Positions 17,971-25,880 of a DNA stretch of 64,000 nucleotides are shown here, piece by piece. The notes under the pieces were generated by a model. The model did no database searches. It was given only the letters and a program-made list of their open reading frames with translations, and was not told the origin of the DNA. This stretch comes from Deferribacteraceae bacterium V6Fe1 (GTDB lineage Bacteria > Chrysiogenota > Deferribacteres > Deferribacterales > Deferrivibrionaceae), in NCBI GenBank assembly GCA_022813675.1, contig CP063375.1:1996001-2060000 (forward strand). The letters are read 5' to 3'. A program made the translations under genes and the position numbers. Every line of letters begins with the position of its first letter. Within the stretch, counting starts at the first letter, position 1.

Positions 17971-18034
17971 TGCCTCCAAGATGTTGTATTATGATTTTAA
18001 CGAAAAAAGCAACAATAACAACAAAATGGAGGCA
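17971..18034 (+). promoter_or_regulatory. inverted repeat that can sequester the transposase ribosome binding site
   Basis: TGCCTCCA (17971-17978) is complementary to TGGAGGCA (18027-18034), which contains the GGAGG of the transposase. A TTGACA at 17947-17952 with a weak TAATGC 15 bases later would start transcription just after the left arm, so only read-through transcripts would contain both arms, as known for IS10 and IS50. Confidence 0.5.
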
Positions 18035-18038
18035 GTTT

Positions 18039-19352
18039 ATGATAGGTGAAATTACTAAAAATGTGAAGGGAAAAATGTTAAACACTACAAGAAACCTTCA
18101 TGATTATCTCACAAAGCCGCAACAAAAGTATATTCTTGAGATTATTTCAGGTTGTTTTGCTACTCGCAGTTTAAATCTTACTGCCATATCTGGTTATTTA
18201 AATGAGAAGTGTGGAATTAAACACACATTAAAGCGGTTGCAAAGAAATACATTTAATTATTCACATCTACTTGCTATTTCAAATGCATATAATATTGATT
18301 ACGCACTTAAAGAAACAGAATCAGATTCCAGGTTAATAATATCAATTGATGGTGGAGATTTGGTTCACAATTATGGTAGAAACTTTGAGCTTATTGGTAA
18401 AGTCCACGATGGTAGTAGTGGTCGTATTGCTAATGGCTTCCATTTAAATCATGCAGTGTGTTATAGCCCCAGTAGCAAACGTTTATTTTCATTATATTTA
18501 GATGCTTATAGTTCTAAATCTCAAGACTTTAAAAGTGAGAATACAGAGACCTTAAATATGCTGGATAAATTAAAAGATAAGTTTCGAAATAAGGGTTTAT
18601 TTGTATTTGATAGGGGTTATGACAGGGGAGTAATTTTAAGATATCTTCTTCGAGAAGATTTAAATTTTGTTATTAGGAGCACAGGTAAGAGGCATTTAGA
18701 ATATAAGGGCGAGAAGATGTCAGTATATAAAATTTGCAATGGTATAATAAACAGGCGTTACAAGAAGGGTGGTATTTCTTATGGTTATGCAAAATGTTAC
18801 TACAACAATCGAGCAGTTACAGTTATTAGTGTGAGCTTTCATGGTAATAAGAATAAACTTTATTTTTTATGTGAAGGCCACATAAGTAGCAGTAAGGAGG
18901 CTTACTTTAGGATTAAATCTTATTTTAAGAGATGGAAAATAGAAGAAAGCTATAGATTTATGAAACAGCAATTTGGGCTGGAAAAGTGTCTTGTGAGGAA
19001 GTTTGAATCTTTAAAGACTATATTATCGTTAGTATCCTTTTGTTGGAATGTATTAAGCCAAATAGAGAAAGATACAATTGTTTCAAAACTTTTAGAGAAT
19101 ATGGCAAAAAGGGAGAAATTTAATAGTAAGGGTAAGGTTGTATGTAAATTTATTTATTATCGAATTTCAGATGGGTTAATGAACTTGTTATTATCATCTA
19201 AAGAACGACTTTTTAGGTTTAGGGAAAAGATTTATGAATCAGATAAAGTGTGTTATTTTAAATTGGATTATTATTTTAAGATTAAGGAAAAAAGACATCG
19301 GATTAATGAGTTAGGAAAAATGAAAAGAAAGAAAAGTTTACTTGTAGCTTAA
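18039..19352 (+). CDS. IS4-family transposase
   Basis: A 437-residue DDE transposase. Candidate catalytic aspartates are in 'IISIDGGDLVH' and 'FVFDRGYDRG'. The IS4 Y-(2)-R-(3)-E-(6)-K motif is complete as YFKRWKIEESYRFMK. The start is ATG 18039, six bases after GGAGG; a longer frame back to 17964 lacks a ribosome binding site and is rejected. No frameshift or internal stop is seen, so the gene looks functional. Confidence 0.93.
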   Translation: MIGEITKNVKGKMLNTTRNLHDYLTKPQQKYILEIISGCFATRSLNLTAISGYLNEKCGIKHTLKRLQRNTFNYSHLLAISNAYNIDYALKETESDSRLIISIDGGDLVHNYGRNFELIGKVHDGSSGRIANGFHLNHAVCYSPSSKRLFSLYLDAYSSKSQDFKSENTETLNMLDKLKDKFRNKGLFVFDRGYDRGVILRYLLREDLNFVIRSTGKRHLEYKGEKMSVYKICNGIINRRYKKGGISYGYAKCYYNNRAVTVISVSFHGNKNKLYFLCEGHISSSKEAYFRIKSYFKRWKIEESYRFMKQQFGLEKCLVRKFESLKTILSLVSFCWNVLSQIEKDTIVSKLLENMAKREKFNSKGKVVCKFIYYRISDGLMNLLLSSKERLFRFREKIYESDKVCYFKLDYYFKIKEKRHRINELGKMKRKKSLLVA

Positions 19353-19378
19353 AGGTGCAAAAAATGGGGTGATGGCAG

Positions 19379-19388
19379 GATTTATTCT
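19379..19388. repeat. 10-bp target-site duplication, right copy
   Basis: GATTTATTCT immediately after the right IS end, identical to 17902-17911. Confidence 0.93.
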
Positions 19389-19397
19389 TTCTTGCAT
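19379..19397 (-). pseudogene. 5' fragment of the interrupted endonuclease III-type gene
   Basis: On the minus strand ATG 19397 begins MQERIN, with AAGG eight bases upstream. These codons continue in frame into 17911 once the IS and one target repeat are removed. This is the original start of the gene. Confidence 0.85.
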
Positions 19398-19426
19398 TTG
19401 TCAAACCTTTTTGAAATAATATAGTT

Positions 19427-19780
19427 ATGTTTGACTTATCACAACTAAACAATGAAATCAACATGATGAAATCTGAAACACTTTCCAGATATGGAAAAAA
19501 GGTAGATATAATCTGCACATTAATAGAAAAAGAAAAACGTTTCTTATATCGAAATGAAAAAATACTTTTTAAGATTGAAAAAAAAATACCAACATTGAGA
19601 CGGATAAAGAAAAAAATATACAATAGAGTTTTGGAAAATGTACAAAATAAAACAGCTAAATCTAAAATTAAGATTGAGAAAATGTTAAAATTAAAAGAAA
19701 AATATATTAATGAATATAAAGCTCAAAGAGAAGCCTTAGGAATATTAGATCACACTTTTATAGATGAATTTTATGATTAA
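19427..19780 (+). CDS. unknown 117-residue basic helical protein
   Basis: Not recognised. The protein is rich in lysine, glutamate and isoleucine with no signal peptide, membrane segment or cysteine pair. Long charged stretches such as KIEKMLKLKEKYINEYKAQ suggest alpha-helix or coiled coil. It was originally divergent from the endonuclease gene, with only 29 bases between start codons; it now adjoins the IS. There is no Shine-Dalgarno; AATAAT lies six bases before the ATG with TTGCAT 17 bases further up, so it may be leaderless. Base composition matches the neighbourhood. Confidence 0.6.
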   Translation: MFDLSQLNNEINMMKSETLSRYGKKVDIICTLIEKEKRFLYRNEKILFKIEKKIPTLRRIKKKIYNRVLENVQNKTAKSKIKIEKMLKLKEKYINEYKAQREALGILDHTFIDEFYD

Positions 19781-19871
19781 TTAAGCAGTACCTTTCTTTT
19801 ATTTTTCTAACTAATTCCATTATATAGCTAAAGTTTGTTATTTAATTTCCGATTGAAATTAAGAGGTCAAT

Positions 19872-20099
19872 ATGAACAATATACTTTTTCCTACTATTGC
19901 AGTCATAGGAAATACTGGCAATAATAACTATTTAAAAAGTGAAGTGAGAAAAAAATTCCGCTTTAACGGGAAAGTTATTCATATTAGACCGGGCAGAATA
20001 GAAGAAAATGGAAAAACTACAATGGTAATAACAACCGAATTAGCTTTAAAAGAGCTCGAGTCATTAAAAGGGAAAGAAGTTATTATTATTGCAGAATAA
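19872..20099 (+). CDS. unknown 75-residue protein
   Basis: Not recognised. An N-terminal hydrophobic stretch (ILFPTIAVIGNTG) is followed by a basic, beta-rich segment (KKFRFNGKVIHIRPGRIEE) and an acidic end. The pattern could be a small beta-barrel or AbrB-like fold, but no motif decides it. AAGAGG lies five bases upstream of ATG, which supports translation. Its 3' end abuts the candidate small RNA transcribed in the opposite direction. Confidence 0.55.
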   Translation: MNNILFPTIAVIGNTGNNNYLKSEVRKKFRFNGKVIHIRPGRIEENGKTTMVITTELALKELESLKGKEVIIIAE

Positions 20100-20105
20100 G
20101 TCGTT

Positions 20106-20131
20106 AAAAAAGAAGCCGGCATCCAGCCGGC
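20106..20131 (-). terminator. intrinsic terminator of the EamA gene or small RNA
   Basis: GCCGGC stems (20131-20126 and 20120-20115) around a 5-base loop, followed on the minus strand by TTCTTTTTT. Confidence 0.75.
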
Positions 20132-20173
20132 AATGGACGATCCTTCTAACAGCGTGGTTGTTCCACTACTGCC
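20106..20173 (-). ncRNA. candidate 68-nt structured small RNA
   Basis: On the minus strand an extended -10 (TGCTATAAT) predicts a transcript starting 5'-GGCAGUAGUGG at 20173. It can fold as hairpin GTGG/CCAC with loop AACAA, hairpin GGA/TCC, a closing GGCA/TGCC helix, and a strong terminator (GCCGGC, loop TGGAT, GCCGGC, then TTCTTTTTT at 20111-20106). No ORF of note lies in it. It sits just 3' of the EamA gene, so it may instead be the 3' UTR of that mRNA. I do not recognise an Rfam family. Confidence 0.5.
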
Positions 20174-20179
20174 GATTAC

Positions 20180-20188
20180 ATTATAGCA
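20180..20188 (-). promoter_or_regulatory. extended -10 promoter of the candidate small RNA
   Basis: TGCTATAAT on the minus strand, six bases before the predicted GG start. The -35 hexamer is poor (ACATAT). Confidence 0.5.
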
Positions 20189-20200
20189 CAATTTATGCCA

Positions 20201-21040
20201 TTATATGTTTAGCTTTATTATAAATGCTCCTAAAAAAATAATTATAGCACCAACAACCCTTCTAAAATATAATTTTTCTTTTAAAAAATAAATTCCAAGC
20301 AATACTCCAAAAACAGCGTTTATTTGTCGCAAAGATGTCGCATAAGAAACATTCATATATATAAGTCCCAGTCTATAACTCAAGAATGACATAAATATTA
20401 TTACCCCACCAATTAAAACATACATTTTATTTTTACTAAACTCAACTAAATGATTCTTATATCTTAATTTTGCCTGAATAGTCAAAAATAGTGTCATAAA
20501 AATTACCAGTGAGTAAACATATAGCATAAAACTTCTATCAGACACCCCAAACTTATCAACAATAGCTCCAAAAGAATAAAACATAGCAGATAAAACGGCA
20601 AAAGTTATCCCTTTAGTATCAAGACTGATTTTTGTTTTGGTAGAATGTATTATCATTACACCAATAAGTATTATTAATATTCCAAATAACCCAAAAGAGG
20701 TAACTTTTTCACCAATAAACAGTCTGGCCCATATAACAACCAGCAGCGGTGATGCAGTTGTAATAGGGTATGCAAGTGAAGCATCAGTTAGATTATAACT
20801 ACTTGATAAACAAAGATGATATAGTGTAAAACATACAGCTGCCATCAACCCGAAAGATATTGTTTTCAAGTCTAAAAACAAACTGTCTCTAAAAAAAAAT
20901 CCAACAACAATTGTAAAAACAAAAAGATTAACCAAATGCATCTGGTAATTAAATATGTATTTATTATTAGATTTTTTTAATAACATATTCCAACATGAAT
21001 GAGTAAAGGCACTAAAAACAACTAATATAAATCCTACCAT
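20201..21040 (-). CDS. EamA/DMT-family transporter
   Basis: A 279-residue inner-membrane protein with about ten hydrophobic helices in two EamA repeats, e.g. 'AVCFTLYHLCLSSSYNLTDASLAYPITTASPLLVVIWARLFIGEK' region and its counterpart ending 'GVLLGIYFLKEKLYFRR'. Such proteins export amino acids or other small metabolites; the substrate cannot be inferred. It stands alone, with a candidate small RNA immediately 3'. It is distinct from the three tandem EamA genes near the right end. Confidence 0.88.
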   Translation of the reverse strand: MVGFILVVFSAFTHSCWNMLLKKSNNKYIFNYQMHLVNLFVFTIVVGFFFRDSLFLDLKTISFGLMAAVCFTLYHLCLSSSYNLTDASLAYPITTASPLLVVIWARLFIGEKVTSFGLFGILIILIGVMIIHSTKTKISLDTKGITFAVLSAMFYSFGAIVDKFGVSDRSFMLYVYSLVIFMTLFLTIQAKLRYKNHLVEFSKNKMYVLIGGVIIFMSFLSYRLGLIYMNVSYATSLRQINAVFGVLLGIYFLKEKLYFRRVVGAIIIFLGAFIIKLNI

Positions 21041-21207
21041 AGTTATTTTTAATAATTCTGATTTAATTATAAATCAAGCATTATATTCAAAAAACGTTTA
21101 TTTATCATACCATCGTTATAAAGCTAACCGCACACTCGATAAAATTTACAAATACCCTTTATTTACTAATCAAATTAAGCCTATAATACATAAAGAATTC
21201 TGTTATT

Positions 21208-21224
21208 TTGTATACAATATACAA
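21208..21224. promoter_or_regulatory. dyad TTGTATA-CAA-TATACAA upstream of citrate synthase
   Basis: A perfect 7-3-7 inverted repeat. The GTATAC core resembles operators of FadR-type GntR regulators. It lies 86 bases before the gltA start and 24 bases before a strong -10-like TATAAT (21248-21253) that lacks a matching -35, the arrangement expected of an activator site. Confidence 0.45.
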
Positions 21225-21309
21225 TAAAATCGTTGACAATAGAAAATTATAATGCTAAAAAATAAACAACGGTTTAAAAAACAAGAACACTAATTCCAAG
21301 GAGGTTTAT

Positions 21310-22623
21310 ATGTCATTAAAGGAAGTATTAGCCAAGAAGATTGAAGCGCACAGACCCAGAACTGCCAGACTTGTTAAAGAGTATGGTGATGTTAAGGTTG
21401 GAGAGGTTACAATTTCGCAAGTTATTGGTGGGATGAGAGGAATAAAATCATTAGTTACAGATATTTCTTACCTTGATCCTATGGAAGGTATTCGCTTTAG
21501 AGGGATGACAATTCCTGAGACTTTTGCAGCTTTGCCAAAAGTACCAGGCTCAGAATACCCATATGTTGAAGGTTTCTGGTGGTTACTTCTTACCGGCGAT
21601 GTTCCTACTATGGAGCAAACTCTCGAAGTTGTAGCTGATTGGAAAAAACGTTCACAAGTTCCTGAGTATGTTTGGGATATTTTAAGAACTATGCCAAGAG
21701 ACACTCACCCTATGACTATGTTCTCAGCGGCAATTCTTGCTATGCAGAGAGAGTCTATTTTCGCTAAAAATTATGCAGCCGGTAAGTTTAATAAAATGAC
21801 TTGCTGGGAAGATATGTATGAAGATTGTAATAATCTTCTTGCAAAATTACCAACAATTGCTGCTTATATCTACAGAATGAAGTATAAAGGGGATACTCCT
21901 ATTGCTCCAAATCCTGAGCTTGACTGGGGTGGAAACTTTGCTCACATGATGGGCATAGATAAACCTTATGACGATGTTGCAAGAATGTATTTCATTCTTC
22001 ACTCCGACCACGAATCAGGAAACGTATCAGCGCACACTACTCACCTTGTTGCTTCAGCTCTTTCTGACGCATACTACTCACTTTCAGCTGGTATCAACGG
22101 TCTTGCAGGTCCTTTACACGGTCTTGCTAACCAAGAAGTTCTTGCTTGGACACAAAACTTTATGCAAAAACTTGGCGGTAAGCTTCCTACAAAAGAGGAG
22201 TTGGAGAAAGCTCTTTGGGATACACTTAACTCAGGTCAGGTTATCCCTGGATATGGTCACGCTGTTCTTAGAAAGACTGACCCAAGATATACTTCACAAA
22301 GAGAATTCTGTCTCAAGACTCCTGGACTTAAGGACTATCCATTGTTCCAGCTTGTCAGCATGATTTACGAAGTAGCTCCAAAAGTACTTATGGAGCATGG
22401 TAAAGCTAAAAACCCATGGCCAAACGTTGACGCTCAGTCTGGTGTTATTCAGTGGTACTACGGTGTTACTGAATATGATTTCTATACTGTATTGTTTGGT
22501 GTTGGTCGTGCTCTCGGTGTTCTTGCTAATATCACTTGGGACAGGGCTCTTGGTTATGCTATTGAAAGACCAAAATCTGTTACCACTGATATGCTTGAAG
22601 AAATCGCAGGAATTAAAAAGTAA
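21310..22623 (+). CDS. gltA: citrate synthase, eukaryotic (mitochondrial) type
   Basis: A 437-residue enzyme condensing acetyl-CoA and oxaloacetate. It resembles the mitochondrial form rather than the E. coli form: GEVTISQVIGGMRGIKSLV, 'MEGIRFRGMTIPE', 'SGNVSAHTTHLVASALSD', LAGPLHGLANQEVL and PGYGHAVLRKTDPRY. The catalytic histidines lie in the last two motifs (near 270 and 317) and the aspartate in PNVDAQSG (near 374). Geobacteraceae are known for a eukaryote-like citrate synthase. Strong AAGGAGG ribosome binding site; monocistronic, with its own terminator. Confidence 0.97.
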   Translation: MSLKEVLAKKIEAHRPRTARLVKEYGDVKVGEVTISQVIGGMRGIKSLVTDISYLDPMEGIRFRGMTIPETFAALPKVPGSEYPYVEGFWWLLLTGDVPTMEQTLEVVADWKKRSQVPEYVWDILRTMPRDTHPMTMFSAAILAMQRESIFAKNYAAGKFNKMTCWEDMYEDCNNLLAKLPTIAAYIYRMKYKGDTPIAPNPELDWGGNFAHMMGIDKPYDDVARMYFILHSDHESGNVSAHTTHLVASALSDAYYSLSAGINGLAGPLHGLANQEVLAWTQNFMQKLGGKLPTKEELEKALWDTLNSGQVIPGYGHAVLRKTDPRYTSQREFCLKTPGLKDYPLFQLVSMIYEVAPKVLMEHGKAKNPWPNVDAQSGVIQWYYGVTEYDFYTVLFGVGRALGVLANITWDRALGYAIERPKSVTTDMLEEIAGIKK

Positions 22624-22630
22624 TATATCT

Positions 22631-22654
22631 AAGGCCCCGAAAGGGGCCTTTTTT
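22631..22654 (+). terminator. terminator of gltA
   Basis: AAGGCCCC, loop GAAA, GGGGCCTT followed by TTTT; eight perfect base pairs. Confidence 0.95.
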
Positions 22655-22733
22655 ATTTATAAGGATTTCTACCCTTATCAAAGGCAAGTACTAATAAGAC
22701 ATATGACCATTGGATTTTAATTTTTTACTGATG

Positions 22734-23549
22734 CTATATGAACATTCCATCTTTTGCAATAATTGTGTTTGGGCAGATTTTTAGTGCCAATAAATGCATC
22801 CTTTCAAGCTCTTTATCTGAATATTCAGGGTTATGATGAAATAATACCAAACTCTTCACGTTTGCTTTCTTGGCTATTTCGCAACCCTTTACATAAGTAG
22901 AATGCCCCCACCCTTTTTTAGATACACCATCATTCAAGCCATCATAATCATCAGGGAAATATGTGGTATCAAATATTAAATAATCAACTCCTTGTGCAAA
23001 CTCTATCAAATCATTATCGGATTGCTCTGAATGTTCGTAATCTGTTGCATAAACATACTTCTTACCATTTAAAAAAATCTTATAAATCAAAGCACCGTTA
23101 GGGTGATTTCCATCTATATATTCTATCTCAATACCATCAAAGGAAAATTTTTTCTGACTTGAAATCACTTGAAGGCTCAATTTTGCATTAAATACTTCTA
23201 TCCCAACAGGGAAAAATGGTTTTTTATAAATATGTGACAAAAACTCATCAATCCCTTTAAAGCCATACTTTTCACTAATATAAAAATTAATTCTAACATT
23301 CTTATAAAATAAGGGTTTAAACCCTAATATCCCTATTAAATGATCCCAGTGTAAATGTGAAAAAAAAATATTAAACTCAGTAATTTCATCTAAGTCCTTC
23401 TTGTCTATGCTCTGAACGCCAGTCCCCATATCAAATAAAATGGCTGTACCTTTCACTGTAGCAATAAGGGATGATGTGTAAGACCCATATTTATTAAATC
23501 CTATACCATACACACTGTTAGTACCGCGGCAACCTAAGATTTTTAGCAC
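22734..23549 (-). CDS. metallo-beta-lactamase-fold hydrolase
   Basis: A 271-residue MBL-fold protein. The N-terminus 'LGCRGTNSVYG...YGSYTSS' matches the 'WGVRGSIP...GGNTSC' opening of a family that includes PhnP-like and cyclic-nucleotide phosphodiesterase-like enzymes. The zinc motif SHLHWDHL (HxHxDH) is near residue 63, with later ligands in DGNHPNG, YATDYEH and FHHNPEY. The likely activity is phosphodiester or phosphoester hydrolysis; the substrate is unknown. It starts at GTG 23549 with AAGAGG, overlapping the HATPase gene by seven bases, so the two are translationally coupled. Confidence 0.82.
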   Translation of the reverse strand: MLKILGCRGTNSVYGIGFNKYGSYTSSLIATVKGTAILFDMGTGVQSIDKKDLDEITEFNIFFSHLHWDHLIGILGFKPLFYKNVRINFYISEKYGFKGIDEFLSHIYKKPFFPVGIEVFNAKLSLQVISSQKKFSFDGIEIEYIDGNHPNGALIYKIFLNGKKYVYATDYEHSEQSDNDLIEFAQGVDYLIFDTTYFPDDYDGLNDGVSKKGWGHSTYVKGCEIAKKANVKSLVLFHHNPEYSDKELERMHLLALKICPNTIIAKDGMFI

Positions 23550-24352
23550 TTAAACCTCTTATATAGTTTAACGGAGTTGCCTTTGTCATTATATTCTATT
23601 TCATCAAAATACATCTTAGCTATCATTATTCCTCTGCCATGTAACTTTAATAAATCATCTTCATTTTTTTCACTGGCTTTCTTAACCTCAAAACCTTTAC
23701 CCATATCCGTAACTTTTGCTTCAAAATATTCATTATTGTAAAAGATATTGACAGTAACGTATCTTTTAGAAAAGTCTTCCCTTTGAAGCCTTTCATTCAG
23801 CATATCCGTATAGGTTCCTTTTTCCGTACTTTCAAATTTTTCATCTCCGGTTATTTCAAGGTTACCATGCTCAATCCCGTTGGTAATAATTTCAGATAAC
23901 CCGATTCTAAGTTTCTGAATATCTGATATACCACAAAAACAACTCAACTCTTTTGTAATATTGTAGACTATTTTATCAACTTCAAAAATATTGTTACGTA
24001 TAATAAATTCTTTATGAATAAAATTTGGATAAAACCCATCTGAAAAAAAACCGATCTTACCACCATGATAAATAGTGTCTATCAACATTCTAAATTGAAT
24101 AATATCAAATGATTCACTTAATTCGTATACACATTTTTTCGAGTCCTTCTGCCCGATAATAACGACAGGCAAATCACCGCAATCAAATTTTTTTTCAGAA
24201 TCCACGACATCGGTAATGTAAAAAATAAAGCCGTAGTCGATTTCACAGGGATTATCTACAAAATTAACACACTCAATCTCTTCAAGCTCACTATAATGTT
24301 GAACTTTTTGAAGTATGTTGTAATTTTCAATAAAACATGCTATTTTTTTCAT
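23543..24352 (-). CDS. degenerate receiver-like domain fused to an RsbW-type HATPase
   Basis: A 269-residue protein. Residues about 150-268 are a GHKL ATPase of the anti-sigma/RsbW type: N-box SEIITNGIEHGNL, G1 DMGKGF, G2 HGRGI. Residues 1-115 have a receiver-like alternation (CFIENY, FIFYITDV, PVVIIGQ) but lack the acidic phosphorylation pocket, so this is probably a pseudo-receiver. The role is probably phosphorylation or sequestration of a regulatory partner that is not in the window. It has no Shine-Dalgarno; an extended -10 (TGTTATAAT, 24367-24359) puts +1 on the A of ATG, so the mRNA may be leaderless. Confidence 0.78.
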   Translation of the reverse strand: MKKIACFIENYNILQKVQHYSELEEIECVNFVDNPCEIDYGFIFYITDVVDSEKKFDCGDLPVVIIGQKDSKKCVYELSESFDIIQFRMLIDTIYHGGKIGFFSDGFYPNFIHKEFIIRNNIFEVDKIVYNITKELSCFCGISDIQKLRIGLSEIITNGIEHGNLEITGDEKFESTEKGTYTDMLNERLQREDFSKRYVTVNIFYNNEYFEAKVTDMGKGFEVKKASEKNEDDLLKLHGRGIMIAKMYFDEIEYNDKGNSVKLYKRFKC

Positions 24353-24358
24353 ACGTTA

Positions 24359-24367
24359 ATTATAACA
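24359..24367 (-). promoter_or_regulatory. extended -10 promoter giving a leaderless transcript
   Basis: TGTTATAAT on the minus strand, exactly six bases (TAACGT) before ATG 24352. Confidence 0.55.
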
Positions 24368-24426
24368 TAAATTTTAACAAAATAAACTTTTTTTTGAATT
24401 TTATATTAAAGGATTAAGGAGGGCTT

Positions 24427-25848
24427 ATGTTACCAAAAGAAATTTTCAGACAATATGACATAAGAGGTGTTGTTCCAAAAACTTTTAACCAAGAAATAGC
24501 GTGTAATATCGCAAATGCTTTTGGATATCAAGTAAAAAAGAAGCTTAAAAAAGATAATCCAGTAGTTGCAGTCGGCAGAGATGTAAGGCTCTCATCAGAC
24601 GATATTTTTAAGGGTGTTTTAAAAGGGCTCAACGATGCAGGGTGTAATGCTATAGAGCTTGGGCACTGCCCTACCCCTGTAACATATTTTAGCGCTTTTC
24701 ATCTTAACACTGATGCTTTTTTAATGATTACAGGGAGTCACAATCCGTCTGACTATAACGGAATGAAGCTTGGTATAGGAAAATCTACATATCACTCAGA
24801 GCTTATCACATCTTTATATGAAGACTTCTCAACATATGGATACAGAGTTGAAAAAAATAAAGGGAACTATACAACTTATGACATAAAAAAAGAATATATA
24901 AAATGGACTCTTGAACATTTTGCAAGCTTGAAAGAAAAGCTTGGCAAGCTCAATAAAAATTTGACTGTTGTAATAGATGCAGGAAATGGAGTGGCATCGG
25001 ACGTGGCGCCTGAAATCTTCAAAAGCTTAGGTGTTAATGTAATTGAATTGTTTTGTGAATATGACGGCAACTTTCCAAATCACCACCCGGACCCAACGGT
25101 TGAGGAAAATTTAACAGACGCTAAAAATAAAGTGAAGGAAACAGGTGCTGACTTTGCCGTAGCTTATGATGGAGATGCTGACAGAATTGGGATTGTAGAC
25201 AATGAACAAAATGTGATATGGGGGGATATGTTAATACTTATCCTTGCAAAAGCAATAGCAAAAACTGTAGCAAGACCCACAATTATCGCAGATGTAAAGG
25301 CTTCTCAGGTATTATTTGATGAACTAAAAAAAGACGGTATAAACGCAATTATGTGGAAGACCGGACATTCCCTGATTAAATCAAAATTAAAAGAAACAAA
25401 CGCTGAGTTGGCTGGTGAAATGAGCGGCCACATATTTTTCGCAGACAGATATTTTGGATACGATGACGCCATATACTCATCGGTGAGATTTTTAGAATCT
25501 TATGTAGATGAGCTCTTGTCCGGTAACATTACAAAAGTTTCAGACCTTTTGAAAAATGTCCCAAAAGTTTACAATACTCCGGAAATAAGATTTGAGTGTG
25601 ACGAATCAAGAAAATTTGAAATAGTTGAAAATTTAGCCAAAAAATTTGAGGAATATAAAAAGAGTAATAACTTTGGTGTAAAAGATATTATTACAATTGA
25701 CGGGATTAGAGTTATCTTTAAAAACGGTTGGGGACTATTAAGAGCAAGCAACACCCAACCGGTATTAGTAATGAGATTTGAAGCCACTGACTTGAATTCT
25801 ATGAATGAATATAAAGAACTTTTTGAAAAAGAACTAAATTCACTTTAG
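24427..25848 (+). CDS. phosphomannomutase/phosphoglucomutase
   Basis: A 473-residue alpha-D-phosphohexomutase interconverting hexose 1- and 6-phosphates for glycan and nucleotide-sugar synthesis. The phosphoserine loop is TGSHNPSDYNGMK (near 100), the metal loop DGDADRIGIVD (near 243), the sugar loop GEMSGHIFF (near 326) and the phosphate-binding C-terminal loop 'RASNTQPVLVMRFE' (near 438). The order and length fit the AlgC/ManB type. AGGAGG upstream of ATG; monocistronic. Confidence 0.93.
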   Translation: MLPKEIFRQYDIRGVVPKTFNQEIACNIANAFGYQVKKKLKKDNPVVAVGRDVRLSSDDIFKGVLKGLNDAGCNAIELGHCPTPVTYFSAFHLNTDAFLMITGSHNPSDYNGMKLGIGKSTYHSELITSLYEDFSTYGYRVEKNKGNYTTYDIKKEYIKWTLEHFASLKEKLGKLNKNLTVVIDAGNGVASDVAPEIFKSLGVNVIELFCEYDGNFPNHHPDPTVEENLTDAKNKVKETGADFAVAYDGDADRIGIVDNEQNVIWGDMLILILAKAIAKTVARPTIIADVKASQVLFDELKKDGINAIMWKTGHSLIKSKLKETNAELAGEMSGHIFFADRYFGYDDAIYSSVRFLESYVDELLSGNITKVSDLLKNVPKVYNTPEIRFECDESRKFEIVENLAKKFEEYKKSNNFGVKDIITIDGIRVIFKNGWGLLRASNTQPVLVMRFEATDLNSMNEYKELFEKELNSL

Positions 25849-25851
25849 ATA

Positions 25852-25880
25852 AAAAAAGGGCAGTTTAACTGCCCTTTTTT
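25852..25880. terminator. bidirectional terminator between the phosphohexomutase and pckA
   Basis: GGGCAGTT, one-base loop, AACTGCCC at 25858-25874, flanked by A and T runs. Confidence 0.93.

Larger units (their letters stand above)
17912..19378 (+). mobile_element. complete IS4-family insertion sequence, 1467 bp
   Basis: Terminal inverted repeats CTGGCATCACCCCATTTTT (17912-17930) and, at the right end read inward, CTGCCATCACCCCATTTTT, match at 18 of 19 positions. A perfect 10-bp direct repeat flanks the element. It carries a single transposase gene with the IS4 YREK signature. The intact gene and perfect target repeat suggest a recent insertion and a potentially active element. Confidence 0.93.

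Noticed and set aside
17964-18038. Longer transposase start at 17964
   Set aside because: It has no ribosome binding site; GGAGG is correctly placed for ATG 18039, and the extra segment overlaps the regulatory repeat.
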